Assembly: GCA_021803035.1 (NCBI GenBank)
Contig: JAJZME010000047.1
Coordinates: 1 to 64,000 of the forward strand
DNA length: 64,000 nt
Direction: 5' to 3'
Origin: Acidobacteriota bacterium
Lineage (GTDB): Bacteria > Acidobacteriota > Terriglobia > Terriglobales > Acidobacteriaceae
Positions 26,208 to 35,400 of this stretch are shown here, piece after piece. The position numbers were made by a program, and so were the translations under genes. The notes under the pieces are model-generated. The model saw only the letters and a list, made by a program, of their open reading frames with translations, was not told the origin of the DNA and ran no database searches. Position 1 is the stretch's first letter; each line of letters opens with the position of its first letter.

Positions 26208-26423
26208 TCAACCACCATCTCCGGCCGATGTTTCGGTGTACGAACCTCGGTTCGCCACGCGAACCCGGTACAGCTTCAGCAGGTTATAGGTCGCGCAGAC
26301 CAGCGCCCATTCACCTTGAACCTTTTCATAGCCGCGCGGCAGGAACTTGCGCAAGCCATGCGCGTCTTTGCTCTGCCCGCAGGCCGGCTCGACGATGGTT
26401 GGGCACAGACAGCCATTCTTCAA
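26208..26423 (-). pseudogene. Transposase C-terminal remnant (IS1182-like)
   Basis: The translation includes CPTIVEPACGQSKDAHGLRKF and then LPRGYEKVQGEWALVCATYNLLKLYRV in the same frame. This matches the conserved C-terminal end of IS1182-type transposases (usually VEPVFGQIK...RGFRRF...KV.GEW.L.C..HNLLKL). The rest of the protein is missing: the frame closes upstream within about 25 codons. There is no intact ATG (the frame opens at TTG) and no inverted repeat was recognised. It is a dead fragment between the GH92 gene and the VWFA/TonB operon. Confidence 0.7.
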
Positions 26424-26537
26424 TCGCTTTCCGCAATCAGAAGGTGCTTACTCAGACACGCCTGCGGGACGATTCGGAGGATGCGCAGTACGGCGACATT
26501 GGCAAATCGAACCTTCGTGCCGTACCGGGCAAATCCA

Positions 26538-28658
26538 TCATTGCACTAGCTTGATCGGCGCGCGCCAGAAGCTGGCTTTCTTCGCCGCCGGATCGAGGAC
26601 GGTGACCTGGCACTCGTATTTGCCCGGAGCAAGCAGCCTGACTCCCAGACTGAAGCGTAGCGGCATGGTTCCCAGCTCGCTTGCCGGATTCGGCACCACG
26701 GATTCAGGCCGCGTCTGAAACATCCGCTTCCCCTTGCGATAAAGGCTCACAAAGGCAAAGAGCGGCTGCGTTGCGGGCCTGGGCGCCTGCTTGTAGGCCT
26801 GAAAGTAGACATAGATCAAGCGCCCACGGTTGAAGACGCGCGTCACGCTCGGGATCAGCTTCTCTCCATTCCGTACGAGAGGATTGGCAGCGTTGTTTTT
26901 TTGCTGCTGCTTACGCTTGGCGGCATTGTAGATGGCGTTACCCAGTTTCACGCGCTGGCTGCTGAGCACCACAGAGCTCATGGCGACGTGGTTGCCGGTC
27001 TTGTCCAGGTTGGGAATGGTGAACGTGGCCTGAAAGGTGCCAATGCGCCCGGTTTCGTTGTCGCGCGCCAGAAACTTGATCATGTAAGTGCCCGGCAGCA
27101 GCGTGAAGCCGGTGTCGTATTCGATGGGTCTGCGAGCAAGTTCGGCTGCGGTTTCGTCAGAGAGCTTGATGTTGACGTCGTCGCGGACATTGCTGACCGT
27201 GAAGCCGCCCACCGCGTCCTTGATTTCGCCGATGAAGTCGATAAGTGTATGGTCCGCGCCCCGGCGCTTGGCCAGCGCCAACTCGCTGCCGGGAATCTTC
27301 ACAATGACCGGCACATAATACTCGGCGCGGTCGAGCTGGAAGTAATCGATCTCCATGGCGATGGTGAGTTGGGTAATGGGATCGGGAAGCATGAGCGCAT
27401 CCTCAAGCTGGCGCTCCTTGTCGGCGGCGTTGAATTTGGCGAAGACCTTGCTCGCATAGTAGCCGCGCCGATAATCGAGCTTGAGGGCCAGGCCGTTGGT
27501 CAGCGAAATCCTGATACGGCGGAAGCGGCCGTTCTGCGCGGTGTTGGTGGTGTAGTAGCCGAGCAGGTAGTAGCTGGAAACGGCCTGCTGCGCGCGCACG
27601 ATGCCCAGGGTCAGATCGTTGTCGTCAAAGAACGCCTTGCCTCCGGTGTCTCCGGCGAGCGCGAAGAGCGTGTCCTGCGATTTCTGAAAGTCCGTCGTGA
27701 CGGCCAGCGCCGCGGCACCGGTGTACATGCCCTCATTGCCCTGTGAGCCTTGCGTGGCGGCGCCCAGCGGCGCCTCCGCCACTAAGCCGCGCGCATCAAT
27801 GGGCCAAAAGGTCACGCCGGCTTTAATGGCCGCATCGATGGTGGCGTGGAACTGCGCCTGGTTGTCGATGCCGTTCAAACGCAATCCGCTGGCAAAGTAG
27901 AGCAGCGATTTCTTTCCGGGCACGTTGGCCAGCATATCCGATGCGGTTTGCAGCGCGGAAAGCTGGCGGTCGGTGTTGAAGATGTTGAACTCGCTGTTGT
28001 CCTGGCCGAAGGCCGCGCCGGTGTCCGCGCTGCTGGCGTCGTCCGTGGTGCCGCCGGAGTTCTGGCCTTCCCCCACGATCATGGTTTCCAGAATGCTCAG
28101 CAGCAGGTTGCGGTTCGAGGTGAAATCCTGCAGGATGTCGACGGAACCGCCCTGGTAGCGCATCAAAGCGATCAGATCGGCCGACGTCATCCTGGTGCGG
28201 ATAAATGTCTCCGCCGCGCTAAGCGCGCGAAGCTGGCCCTCCGGCCCCATGGTGGTCATGTCGAAGTAAAACACCAGCAGGCGATGGTCTTTGTAATGAT
28301 TCTTCTGAAGCGACTCCGGCGCAATCTGCTCGCGCGCCAACCGGTTGTAGATTGTGATGTTCTCACTATTCCGCGTGAGCACCGGAAGCGGCTTTGCCTC
28401 CTTGCTCAAGTCTTCGTACTGGAAGTAGCGCACGGTTTGCGGCACGCCATCCTCGGTCACCGCAAAGTCCTTGGCTGTGAGCCCGCGAATGAAGTGGCCC
28501 TGCTTGTCTTTGGCGGTTACCGCTTCGAGAACAAGCTGCGATTGCACGGTGAGCGTATAGCCCGGCGACTGGCCGGGCATGGCATTCTGGCCGACCACCT
28601 GCGCCCCGGCGCTTGCGGCGCAGGCAAAAAGAAACGCGGCTGCAATCACGGTTCGCAT
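26538..28658 (-). CDS. VWFA-related secreted protein (acidobacterial type)
   Basis: This 706-residue protein has a signal peptide (TVIAAAFLFACAASAGAQ). An N-terminal strand region (FIRGLTAKDFAVTEDGVPQ) and a VWFA-like domain follow. The strand LLVFYFDMTTMG occupies the usual metal-site position, with DMTTM where DxSxS is expected. GKKSLLYFASGL and VTFWPIDARGL continue the fold. A distal beta-rich region begins at about residue 400. It is the last gene of an operon: it starts 4 bases after the stop of the TonB receptor. Its function is unknown; close linkage to a receptor suggests the two act together at the envelope. Confidence 0.85.
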   Translation of the reverse strand: MRTVIAAAFLFACAASAGAQVVGQNAMPGQSPGYTLTVQSQLVLEAVTAKDKQGHFIRGLTAKDFAVTEDGVPQTVRYFQYEDLSKEAKPLPVLTRNSENITIYNRLAREQIAPESLQKNHYKDHRLLVFYFDMTTMGPEGQLRALSAAETFIRTRMTSADLIALMRYQGGSVDILQDFTSNRNLLLSILETMIVGEGQNSGGTTDDASSADTGAAFGQDNSEFNIFNTDRQLSALQTASDMLANVPGKKSLLYFASGLRLNGIDNQAQFHATIDAAIKAGVTFWPIDARGLVAEAPLGAATQGSQGNEGMYTGAAALAVTTDFQKSQDTLFALAGDTGGKAFFDDNDLTLGIVRAQQAVSSYYLLGYYTTNTAQNGRFRRIRISLTNGLALKLDYRRGYYASKVFAKFNAADKERQLEDALMLPDPITQLTIAMEIDYFQLDRAEYYVPVIVKIPGSELALAKRRGADHTLIDFIGEIKDAVGGFTVSNVRDDVNIKLSDETAAELARRPIEYDTGFTLLPGTYMIKFLARDNETGRIGTFQATFTIPNLDKTGNHVAMSSVVLSSQRVKLGNAIYNAAKRKQQQKNNAANPLVRNGEKLIPSVTRVFNRGRLIYVYFQAYKQAPRPATQPLFAFVSLYRKGKRMFQTRPESVVPNPASELGTMPLRFSLGVRLLAPGKYECQVTVLDPAAKKASFWRAPIKLVQ

Positions 28659-28662
28659 GGTC

Positions 28663-31600
28663 TTAGAACCTCAGGCGCACAATGGTTTGCAGGCTGCGCA
28701 TGGCGCCCGCGGAAACCGGCAGCCCGAACTGCGCGTTGCCTACCACGCGATTCCAGCTTGTGAACGTCGCGTGGTTGAGCAGATTCGTTGCGTCCACCTG
28801 CAGGTCGAGAGAAAGCTTTCCATGCAGGGGAAACGTGCGCTGCATGGAGCTGTTGAGTGTGAACTGGTTCGGCCCGGTGATCGAATTCCGGCCCGCCGTT
28901 CCCCACTGGCCTGCAACGGGCGCCGTGTAGGCCGCGGCGTTCAGGTGCCGGCTCGCACTTGCATTGTAGATCGAAGCGCCGGTCAGGTCAGGCCGGATCG
29001 TGTTGTTGAATCCAGTGCCCGGCACGGTGGCCGGATAGATCGGCGTCTCCGGGAATCCGGTGCCGGCGCTGATGGTCGTCGTGAGCGTCCACTGGCTCAG
29101 CATGCGTCTCTTCCATCCGCGCATCAATGCTCCGCCGTGCAGCCCTTCGCCGCTGGTGTATTGCGCTGTCACGTTCAGAATCTGGCGTTGATCGAACGAC
29201 GAAAGCGAGCGCTCAGCCTCCGGATCGAGCCAGTTCTGCGCGATGTGTCCATAGCCGCTGGCCGCCGCTGTTGGGGCCTGTCCCGGGCCGCCGGCTTCAA
29301 CGTGGCCCGCGCCGCCCAGATACGCGTCGTCATCGATCGACTTCGAGTAGGTGTACATGATCGAGGCGGCAAATCCATTCATCAGCCGGCGCCGCAACTG
29401 CAGCTCGCCGGCTTCGCGGGTTGAGTTGCCGCCCGAGGTCTCGTACACAAATCCCGATGGGCAGTCCGGGCAGGGATTGGCTTCGCCGATGGGATAGCTG
29501 TTGGGCAAAATCTCCTGCGGGCCATGCGTACCCTTGATGCCCAGATACGTCACCGTCATCTGCATGGCGAAAGGCAGGTCGCGCTGAATGCTCATATCCC
29601 ACGTTTGCGCATAACCAATCAGGAAGTTCGGATTGACCGCAAATTGATCGCTGGTGGTGGTGGAGCAGGCCGGAAAACCATCGGCCAGCGTCAACGGGCA
29701 CGCCGAGCTGTTCTGCACGTTCAGGCTCTTGGAGAGCGGCGCCTGCTGGGCCATCAGGCTGTCGATTCGGAAATAGACCGCAGTGTCGTAATAAATGCCG
29801 TAGCCGGCGCGCACCACCACGGATGAAGCCGCGAACGGCCGCCACGCAATGCCGATGCGCGGCTCGAACTCCTTCCAGTCCGGCCGCATCAGCGAGGCGG
29901 GGAAATGCTGCCCGGTAATCGCTCCCACCGGATCGCTGCCCAGCACCGGCGCCGCCGCGGTGAAGCCATTGGCAATGTCGAGATTCACCAGCCGCCCATG
30001 CAGTTCGGTCATCGGCGCGCTGTAGCGCCAGCGTAGTCCGCCGTTGATGGTGAAAGCCGGCGCCACGCGCCAGTCGTCGTTGAAGTAAGCGTCGAAGATA
30101 GGCTCGCGGAAGTACTTATCCGCGTTGCCGAAGGCGATGGCGCTGTCGTCGGGCACGCCAATAAGAAAGTCGGCCAGATCGGAACCGCTGCCCTTTTCCA
30201 CCCGGCCTGTGGCCGAAGTAGCTGCGCCGGTAAAAGTAAACTGGCCGCGCGGATCCGCCTGGTAGCTCTCGTTGTCGTCCAGCTTGGTAAAGTCGAAGCC
30301 CAATGAGAAGTTGTGGTTCCCATGATAGAGATAGGCATCGACAGAGATCGCATCGGTGCGGTTGCGGTCAAATGAGCTGGTTGCATCGCTCAGTGGGTAA
30401 ATGCCGCTGGTGAAGCTGAGCGATGGCGGACCCCAGTTCGCCGCATCCTGATCGTTGCCGGTAATTCCGGCGTTGCCGGAGATATTCGTCCGCTTCTCGA
30501 AATATGGCGTCACCTGCGTGCGCAGCCGGCTGAAGCTGTAGCTGGTGGTGATGAAGAAATGCGTGCCATAGCGGTGCAGCCAGTGAAGATTGGCATCCAT
30601 GCCCAGTGTATCGGTGGCGTCCAGAAAGCCGAATAGGTTCACATTGTCGGCTGCCGTGTTCTGGTAATTGTAGTTGCCATAGATGTGGTCCCGGCGCCCG
30701 ATATTCTTGCTCAGCCGCAATTGCAGCACGTTCTGGTGCAGATCGTTCAGCACTGGCGCCTGATAGTTGTAGCCCGACGCGCTGGAGATATTGGAATCAG
30801 GCAGCGGGTAAAGCTTCAGCAGCGCCTGTGCCTGCGGGCTTACGGGAACCTGGTTCTTGGCGTATGGCAATCCGGTGGCCGGATCGTAGATCGTCACCGG
30901 CAGGCTGGACAGATTGCCGCTGCGCTCGGCCAGCGTGGGCACCAGCCCAGTGTTGATGATCGCGCTGTTGTCCTGTGACCACTCGTAGCCCAGGAAAAAG
31001 ATCGGCCCGCGCGGCATCAGGCGCGGAATGTTGAGCGGCCCGCCAAACTGAAAGGCTGTGGTGACATGCGTGTAGTTGTCCTTCGGCGCTTCCACGCCGC
31101 TCACCGCAAACGGCCGCGCGTCCAGCGCCGAGTTATCCACGATGGTCGCAAAGCCGCCGTTGTACAGGCTCCGCATCGTCGCGCGGGAGTTACCGAAGGC
31201 CGGGTTGGTGGAGTAGACCGACGTGGCCGCGTTGTTTTCGCTGCCGTTGACCAGGAATCCGTTTGCGCTCAGCTGCTTCTCTCTGGTTGGCGGCGGTGGT
31301 TCGGGCACATTAGCCTCTGCACGATGCCGCGCCTGCGGCCTCGTCAAATGCACGGCGCTTGCCGCCGGCGCGTTCGCCTCCTTCCGCGCCCGCGCCGCCA
31401 ACTGATTCATGGGCAGCGGCGTCAGCTTCCAGGCGCTCACCGGCGTCTTCGGCCCTACGATGACCTGCGCGTGGATCGCGGAAAACATCTGCATCTGCAC
31501 GGCGATCTTCCACACGCCGTCTGCGAGGTTGGAAAACTGGTACACGCCGCCCAGATTGGTGACGGCCGTGAACTTCTGCCCATCCCGTGTTGCCGTGATG

Positions 31601-31731
31601 GTTGCGCCGGGAACCGGCATCCCGTTGTAAGTCACTCTGCCGTAATAGGGCGCGGCAGCGGCAGGCAGCACAGAGCAGAGCCACGCAATAGTGCAGAGAG
31701 CGAAAATGCGGGCAAGGCGCCGCCAAGACAT
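28663..31731 (-). CDS. TonB-dependent receptor, Oar-like
   Basis: This is a 1022-residue outer-membrane receptor. The start at 31731 gives a signal peptide (IFALCTIAWLCSVLPAAAA) and has GGAGACAAGG upstream; the upstream ATG at 31782 is rejected. A carboxypeptidase regulatory-like domain (YYGRVTYNGMPVPGATITATRDG) comes first. A plug region and a long beta barrel with typical Oar segments follow (HVTTAFQFGGPLNIP, GGLRWRYSAPMTELHGR, VVRAGYGIYYD). It ends with a terminal strand LQTIVRLRF. The substrate is unknown, possibly a peptide or glycan. It is the middle gene between the TIGR03435 gene (19-base gap) and the VWFA gene (4-base gap). Confidence 0.88.
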   Translation of the reverse strand: MSWRRLARIFALCTIAWLCSVLPAAAAPYYGRVTYNGMPVPGATITATRDGQKFTAVTNLGGVYQFSNLADGVWKIAVQMQMFSAIHAQVIVGPKTPVSAWKLTPLPMNQLAARARKEANAPAASAVHLTRPQARHRAEANVPEPPPPTREKQLSANGFLVNGSENNAATSVYSTNPAFGNSRATMRSLYNGGFATIVDNSALDARPFAVSGVEAPKDNYTHVTTAFQFGGPLNIPRLMPRGPIFFLGYEWSQDNSAIINTGLVPTLAERSGNLSSLPVTIYDPATGLPYAKNQVPVSPQAQALLKLYPLPDSNISSASGYNYQAPVLNDLHQNVLQLRLSKNIGRRDHIYGNYNYQNTAADNVNLFGFLDATDTLGMDANLHWLHRYGTHFFITTSYSFSRLRTQVTPYFEKRTNISGNAGITGNDQDAANWGPPSLSFTSGIYPLSDATSSFDRNRTDAISVDAYLYHGNHNFSLGFDFTKLDDNESYQADPRGQFTFTGAATSATGRVEKGSGSDLADFLIGVPDDSAIAFGNADKYFREPIFDAYFNDDWRVAPAFTINGGLRWRYSAPMTELHGRLVNLDIANGFTAAAPVLGSDPVGAITGQHFPASLMRPDWKEFEPRIGIAWRPFAASSVVVRAGYGIYYDTAVYFRIDSLMAQQAPLSKSLNVQNSSACPLTLADGFPACSTTTSDQFAVNPNFLIGYAQTWDMSIQRDLPFAMQMTVTYLGIKGTHGPQEILPNSYPIGEANPCPDCPSGFVYETSGGNSTREAGELQLRRRLMNGFAASIMYTYSKSIDDDAYLGGAGHVEAGGPGQAPTAAASGYGHIAQNWLDPEAERSLSSFDQRQILNVTAQYTSGEGLHGGALMRGWKRRMLSQWTLTTTISAGTGFPETPIYPATVPGTGFNNTIRPDLTGASIYNASASRHLNAAAYTAPVAGQWGTAGRNSITGPNQFTLNSSMQRTFPLHGKLSLDLQVDATNLLNHATFTSWNRVVGNAQFGLPVSAGAMRSLQTIVRLRF

Positions 31732-31750
31732 CCTTGTCTCCAATGATGCC

Positions 31751-32974
31751 TCAGTTCGGCGAAGGATGAGCCACTTTATCAATCACCATGACCTCGGCAG
31801 GTGCTTTCGTAGCCTCGAGTTTCAATCCGATTTGCTCTTTGATTGCAGTATAGAGTCCAGGAGGCTGGTTCGCGGCATTGCTTGGCGGAGGAACATGAAC
31901 CCCCATGTTCACAAACTGCGAGGAGTCCGGCGTCCATTTCAGAACAAAGTCGTATTTGCCCTTAAGTCCGGTCTTATCCAGTACAGGGCGGTCGAGTACG
32001 GCGCTCTGCATCAGATCTGCGAACTGTTGCATGGTCGCATTGCGAACATATAACTTGCCAAGTCCACGGAAAAATAGCCCCGGCAGCCCGTTAGGGTTGC
32101 TCGTATCCAGGGTCATCGTTGGCCCACCTTTCGCAACGGCCAACACATACACGGGAAGTACCTTTTTATCATGATGAAATTTGAGACTGAAGCGATTCGC
32201 AATTAGCTTTTGGAGCATGGTCTTCCATTGCGCTGAACTGGGTGTGCCGGTGCCGTTCGGCTCGGCCAGAATATCGTACTTGTCGGTTGTAGCCCATTGT
32301 GGCAGGCCTATGATCTGCTTGGGCTGAACGTCGTAGGCGAAGCAGATTATGGCGCTCAACGGGGTGTTGATGGTCAAGAAGCGCCCGCCCCGCACCAGGA
32401 ATGCCCGGCCCGGCTGTCCGGGCTTGCTTGGCTTGATGGTGGCCACTTCAAAAGAGGGGTCTGCGTTCTTGGCCATCGGCGGAATGGGCGGCGGAGGTTT
32501 GGGAATCGTCCAGGCCGTCTCCGGCGTGGCCCGCGCCAGCATCAGCGGCAGCGAGTGCCCAAACTGCGTCCATGTTCCGTCAATCGAGTTACCGTCCGAG
32601 GACATTTTGCCGTCATAACTTCCATTGATCATCGTGATCGCGAACTTGAATACCCGATTCTGGAAGCTTGCGGAGTTTGCGGCAATCGGTCCGCCGCCCT
32701 GGTCAATGCTGTAGAGCACGACCTTATAGCCGTCTTTCGCGTCCTTTGTCACCTTGACGACGGTGCGCAAATCGCGCCCCGCATGCAGCGTCCCCTGCCA
32801 TGTGCCCACGATGCCCGTCGCAGTGCTCGCTGCCGCGGCAGGCCCGCTCGCCGCATCTGCCGGCCGCACGCAAACCAGGACTGTCAGAGAGCCTAAGCCA
32901 ACACACGCCAGCCCCAAGAGAGACTTCCGCATGAAACGCCGTCTGCTCCCGACATGCTGTAACATAATTCTCAT
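31751..32974 (-). CDS. TIGR03435-family protein
   Basis: This 407-residue protein matches the TIGR03435 family, known from Acidobacteria and other soil bacteria, of unknown function. Diagnostic segments are FEVATIKPSKP, the LSAIICFAYDVQPKQIIGLPQW strand-helix and YDILAEPNG. It also has the distal MQQFADLMQSAVLDRPVLDKTGLKGKYDF segment. The first 150 residues hold an extra beta-rich domain (GTWQGTLHAG...DLRTVVKV). The start at 32974 has GGGAGGAAAGG upstream. A hydrophobic stretch (LLGLACVGLGSLTVLVCV) serves as a signal or anchor. It leads the operon with the TonB receptor and VWFA gene. Confidence 0.87.
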   Translation of the reverse strand: MRIMLQHVGSRRRFMRKSLLGLACVGLGSLTVLVCVRPADAASGPAAAASTATGIVGTWQGTLHAGRDLRTVVKVTKDAKDGYKVVLYSIDQGGGPIAANSASFQNRVFKFAITMINGSYDGKMSSDGNSIDGTWTQFGHSLPLMLARATPETAWTIPKPPPPIPPMAKNADPSFEVATIKPSKPGQPGRAFLVRGGRFLTINTPLSAIICFAYDVQPKQIIGLPQWATTDKYDILAEPNGTGTPSSAQWKTMLQKLIANRFSLKFHHDKKVLPVYVLAVAKGGPTMTLDTSNPNGLPGLFFRGLGKLYVRNATMQQFADLMQSAVLDRPVLDKTGLKGKYDFVLKWTPDSSQFVNMGVHVPPPSNAANQPPGLYTAIKEQIGLKLEATKAPAEVMVIDKVAHPSPN

Positions 32975-33484
32975 CCTTTCCTCCCAAGCGATGCCGCGAA
33001 TGATCAGAGACGCGGGCAAGCGCAACTCTTGTTGATACGAGAAGAATATACCCACGGAACGTAGTTGCACTTATCTATCTTGTTTCCGGGCACGATTTTG
33101 TTGTTCCATTTACAGTTCCTAACTTGTGCGCCGCGTTAGTTTGGCTAACAGCCGGTGGTGAAAGTCGAAAGCTGGAGAAACCCATCGCTCAGGGGCGGAA
33201 GCCCGATTGATTTTGCGCCACTTACGGAACGACTTAAGTCGTGCCCTTTCAAAACAGGACTTTTGCCGCAGGCTACGAAGGTTGCCGAATGTGGCCGATG
33301 ACTAACACTTCGACAGGAGCACTTTGCGCCACCCGCTTCAGAACGAGTTATTTCCAAAATGCCGCCTTAAGCCGCCTGCTCGCTGCGATACACACAAATG
33401 CCGGATTGCTGCAGGAACCTTACTCCCGTCCGCAATGCTTTCCGCGGCGTGCAAACCCTGCCGGTATCGTCCTTGATCCTCGAA
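32975..33484. other. Intergenic region upstream of TIGR03435 operon
   Basis: About 500 bases lie between the operon start and the stop of the membrane regulator gene. No credible gene is visible. It contains the 14-bp palindrome at 33229-33242 and must hold the operon promoter. Confidence 0.45.
33229..33242. promoter_or_regulatory. Perfect 14-bp palindrome, candidate operator
   Basis: ACGACTTAAGTCGT is a perfect palindrome about 255 bases upstream of the TIGR03435 start. It is the size of a dimeric regulator half-site pair. There is no evidence for a binding protein. Confidence 0.3.
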
Positions 33485-34810
33485 TCACCAGGTATGTACG
33501 GCAAGAATCGACGGCGCGCCGGTCTTTCCATCGATGACTTTGACCTTCATGACCACTTCGATATTCTGGCTGCCGAGATCCTGCCCGATGCGATGCCTAA
33601 GCTGTTCCATGTAATGAGGGCTGACCGCGAACTGAGCCGCGGCTTCTGTCCCATTGCGGCCCAGGCCGGCAAGCGCCACCACCCACCCATCAATCGTTGG
33701 ATCGCGAAACCGCGCCAACAGGGCGTAATCGTCCGCGCCGGAATAAGGAAGCGAATGGTTGCGGCTCCACCGTAACTTCGGATGCGCCTGGTCCACAATG
33801 GCCTCGACCGGTTCCTGGGAAAAGTGAAAACGCAAAGGCTGCAACAGGCGAAGGGTCCACTCATTGTTATAAGCACCCAGCAATGTCACCGAATGTTCCC
33901 GCAGTTCGGTCACCGGCTCGTATGCCGAGAATACCAGTTTGGTGGTCGCTCCAGATCTCTCCAACAGGCCGTTGATTTCGGCCAGCGCGGAGGCATTTTG
34001 CATGGAAACAAACGCGTAGTCGTCTGCCTTGCCGGCCGTAACGACGCCCGAGAAATTGTTCTTTGCAAAGACAACAGCCCCCGTACAAACCACAACTGGC
34101 CGCTGATTGCGGAGAACAGGCGCCCAGAATTCGCTTACCGGCGATTGAGACTGCACGGTGCGATGGCGCCACGCCACAGCCACAACCACCGCAAGCATCA
34201 CGGTCACTACCAGGGTCCCCAGCCACCACACGCGCCTGCGGGGCGCCGATGCATGATCGGTTGACGGATCGGCGACTTCCCTGGTCTCCGCGCCCGGGCC
34301 AGCCAATCCATTTCCCGCCACGTATGCACCGAGGCCCTCCTGTAGCTGTGCCTCGAACTCTGAATGCGAATTGCCATCCTTGGGAGGGTTCAGGCCTGGA
34401 AGGCTTAGCCGCTCTCCGTTCTCATCGGGAGGCACTCCATCAACGAGAAACTCCGGAATATAGGAGCCCAGGGGAAGCGAGATGCGAACGGTCGCATTAC
34501 GGCCTTCGCCGGAATAGTAGAGCGCAAGGCGCTTGCGCACTTCACCCACGGTGTACCGCACGATCGAATCCGAGGTCATGTCGTGGCTGGCCGGCCGCTC
34601 GAAGACCTCCGTGCTCAGAGTGCGTTCCTTCAGAAGATCCGCCCTGCCCGCCAATGTGTTCTCCACAAGGTATCGGAGCAGTGCGGGATAGCGCCTGCTA
34701 TGGCAAAAATACCGGCTGGCTAGAATCGCACGCAGTTCATCACGAATTGCATCGATGTACTCTTTGGTCCCTGGATGCCCTGCATCCCGGCTTGGATTCC
34801 CGTTGTCCAT
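33485..34810 (-). CDS. Membrane protein with N-terminal DNA-binding-like domain
   Basis: This is a 441-residue single-pass membrane protein. The start at 34810 was chosen because the upstream residues look non-coding. The first 130 residues (LLRYLVENTLAGRADLLKERTLSTEVFERP, DSIVRYTVGEVRKRLALYY and RISLPLGSYIPEF, read as separate segments) resemble a winged-helix-like head. It is seen in many acidobacterial proteins and in some cyclase N-termini. A linker leads to a TM helix (LGTLVVTVMLAVVVAVAW, about 197-214). The distal part is probably periplasmic, and its sequence shows no enzyme motif. It is divergent from the second TonB receptor and may act as a one-component membrane regulator; this is inference. 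Confidence 0.72.
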   Translation of the reverse strand: MDNGNPSRDAGHPGTKEYIDAIRDELRAILASRYFCHSRRYPALLRYLVENTLAGRADLLKERTLSTEVFERPASHDMTSDSIVRYTVGEVRKRLALYYSGEGRNATVRISLPLGSYIPEFLVDGVPPDENGERLSLPGLNPPKDGNSHSEFEAQLQEGLGAYVAGNGLAGPGAETREVADPSTDHASAPRRRVWWLGTLVVTVMLAVVVAVAWRHRTVQSQSPVSEFWAPVLRNQRPVVVCTGAVVFAKNNFSGVVTAGKADDYAFVSMQNASALAEINGLLERSGATTKLVFSAYEPVTELREHSVTLLGAYNNEWTLRLLQPLRFHFSQEPVEAIVDQAHPKLRWSRNHSLPYSGADDYALLARFRDPTIDGWVVALAGLGRNGTEAAAQFAVSPHYMEQLRHRIGQDLGSQNIEVVMKVKVIDGKTGAPSILAVHTW

Positions 34811-35400
34811 CTGATTTTTCCCGGATGATACTCGTCTGTCCCCATGACGCGCAAGGATGTTTGATACAAAAACAAACATCTGTGCATCTACATGATTCCG
34901 TGCCTCTTACTTCCGCCAGCATGAAAGCAATCCGTTAGTCACTTGTCATCGCGCAAAAGCCGGGAAGACAATCCGGGATATCCATGCAGCCTGTTCGGGC
35001 GACAGCGGCCAACGCGTGCGGGTTCGTGCGGCAGCGCTCTGACGGTGCTGCTACGGGAGTGCTCCTTTGCTCGAGTTGCCGCTTCCGCGATTGAAACTGG
35101 CGGATTTCCTACCCGCCCCAGGAGATTTCATTCCTTGCTGCAGGCGCCCGGGCGCTATAAGACGCGAGAATCGGACGGTTCACAGCACAAGCGAGCCGAG
35201 ACCGCGGATGGCGGTTACAGGGCAGCGGCTCGGACCGCATGAACCAGCCAAGGTGATTCGACCAGAGGATTCGCCTATGAGAGAAGTCAAGAGCACCGTC
35301 TGCTCCCAGAATCAATCCCAGCAACGATACAAGCAGCCATGGACGCGCGCGGTCAGGAATGCGTCAGCGCCACAAACCAGAAGCTAAGGAGAGCCAAATC
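34811..35400. other. Divergent intergenic region before second TonB receptor
   Basis: This 590-base stretch lies between the membrane regulator and the second TonB receptor. It holds no supported gene. The receptor's ribosome binding site AAGGAGAG lies near its right end. No confident promoter or operator was found by eye. Confidence 0.45.
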
